Of a stretch of 64,000 nt of DNA, positions 63,472 through 64,000 are shown in pieces. Position 1 is the first letter of the stretch, and every line of letters starts with the position of its first letter. The notes below the pieces were generated by a model that was not told the DNA's origin, made no database searches, and saw nothing but the letters and a program-made list of their open reading frames with translations. The DNA comes from an uncultured Opitutales bacterium (lineage in GTDB: Bacteria; Verrucomicrobiota; Verrucomicrobiia; Opitutales; Seribacteraceae). Both the position numbers and the translations under genes were made by a program. The DNA lies in NCBI GenBank assembly GCA_943787575.1, contig CALSMY010000006.1, positions 1 to 64,000 on the forward strand. Direction: 5' to 3'.

Positions 63472-64000
63472 ATGATACAAAATAATAGATTATTCCTTTT
63501 CGTTTTATGCCAATTCTTATTTGGGGTTTGCTCGCAAGCAGCAGACAAAAAAGTGGTCTTTGTGGCCGGACCTAAAAGCCATGGATTTTTTGCTCATGAA
63601 CATGCTGCAGGTTGTAAATTACTTGCCGAGCATTTGGAGGCAGCTAATTTGGGTATTAAGACCGTTGTAGTAACCGGAGGTTACCCGCAGGAAACATCTG
63701 TCTTTAATGATGCAGATGCGGTGGTAGTTGCTTGTGATGGTGGTGTTCGCCACTTGCTAAATAGAAACCTTAAAGAATTTGATGAGGTGATGAAGCGGGG
63801 TGTTGGACTTGCCTGTATCCATTATGGGGTTGAAACAACAAAGGGGCCTGCTGGAGATCATTTTCTTAAATGGATTGGCGGTTATTTTGAACCTTACTGG
63901 TCGGTCAATCCAGTTTGGAATGCATCATTTAAACTTCTACCCCGTCATCCTATTACTCAGGGGGTAATGCCCTTTACCATGCAGGATGAATGGTACTATC
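63472..64000 (+). CDS. Secreted ThuA-domain (trehalose utilisation type) protein, truncated by window end
   Basis: ATG 63472 gives a signal peptide MIQNNRLFLFVLCQFLFGVC then SQAADKKVVFVAGPKSHGFF, the ThuA entry motif with AGPKSHGxxxHEH. Further landmarks are CKLLAEHLEAAN, VVVACDGGVRHLLNR, ACIHYGVETTKGPAGDHFLK and GGYFEPYWSVNPVW. These are class I glutamine-amidotransferase-like folds, common next to sugar-processing genes in Planctomycetes and Verrucomicrobia. The gene runs past base 64000, so only 176 codons are seen. Confidence 0.85.
   Translation, partial: MIQNNRLFLFVLCQFLFGVCSQAADKKVVFVAGPKSHGFFAHEHAAGCKLLAEHLEAANLGIKTVVVTGGYPQETSVFNDADAVVVACDGGVRHLLNRNLKEFDEVMKRGVGLACIHYGVETTKGPAGDHFLKWIGGYFEPYWSVNPVWNASFKLLPRHPITQGVMPFTMQDEWYY

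Noticed and set aside
1-64000. CRISPR array, insertion sequence, prophage or tRNA gene
   Set aside because: No short regularly spaced repeats, transposase or integrase motifs, terminal inverted repeats, or cloverleaf-forming sequences were noticed by eye on either strand.

Overview
The window looks like a chromosomal segment of a free-living, probably marine, member of Verrucomicrobiota, most likely class Opitutae (Puniceicoccales/Opitutales). This is inferred from gene content. It carries an ECF sigma factor of the Rhodopirellula/Verrucomicrobium type, several secreted PQQ-type beta-propeller proteins, a ThuA-domain protein, an OleC/OleD pair, DUF4214-like Ig-rich surface proteins, and a Trp/Tyr-rich C-terminal module of the kind seen in that group. 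G+C looks mid-40s percent by eye. Few genes have a clear Shine-Dalgarno sequence.

Layout. (1) 1-9.2 kb: a giant secreted or surface protein built from a super-module of about 1,240 residues with a period near 3.7 kb, read now as several fragments because of frameshifts. (2) 9.2-12.0 kb: two GT4 glycosyltransferases and a thioredoxin-like protein. (3) 12.0-29.5 kb: mostly housekeeping on both strands: hisF, a large uncharacterised protein, rho, metG, a CorC-like protein, hisC, an RmlD-like reductase, a lipoate-ligase-like protein, an RlmD-type methyltransferase, a TrmH/SpoU methyltransferase, oleD and oleC, trxB and tatD. (4) 29.5-34.3 kb: a SulP transporter, a coiled-coil membrane protein, and an ECF sigma factor followed by its probable membrane anti-sigma partner. 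(5) 34.4-41.6 kb: three PQQ-like beta-propeller proteins and a sodium/solute symporter with a small partner. (6) 41.6-51.5 kb: the most interesting region, a tightly packed operon encoding a LuxE/PaaK-like ligase, an aldehyde-dehydrogenase-fold reductase, an iron-type alcohol dehydrogenase, a PQQ-like propeller, a HemW-like radical SAM enzyme, a chorismate-lyase-like protein, a flavin halogenase-like enzyme, a glycosyltransferase and a 4HBT thioesterase. (7) 51.6-54.3 kb: a secreted repeat protein with a perfect 293-bp tandem duplication. (8) 54.4-60.9 kb: an EamA-like membrane protein, a PaaK-like ligase, an ABC ATPase with an FtsX/MacB-like permease, and a secreted protein. (9) 61-64 kb: two membrane-anchored unknowns and a truncated ThuA protein.

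From 32.5 kb to the end every gene lies on the plus strand. The 41.6-51.5 kb operon has no ketosynthase or carrier protein. As an inference, it could make 4-hydroxybenzoate from chorismate, activate it, reduce it to an aldehyde or alcohol, then halogenate and glycosylate it, with region 8 supplying a second ligase and an exporter. No characterised pathway with this full gene set is known to me.

About twenty genes or gene pieces are broken by single-base shifts. Where I could locate them they mostly fall in T, A or G homopolymers, so residual sequencing error is the simplest explanation. Breaks cluster at 0-9.6, 23.2, 40.7 and 49.5-58.1 kb, while 10.3-23.1 and 24.3-39.9 kb are clean.
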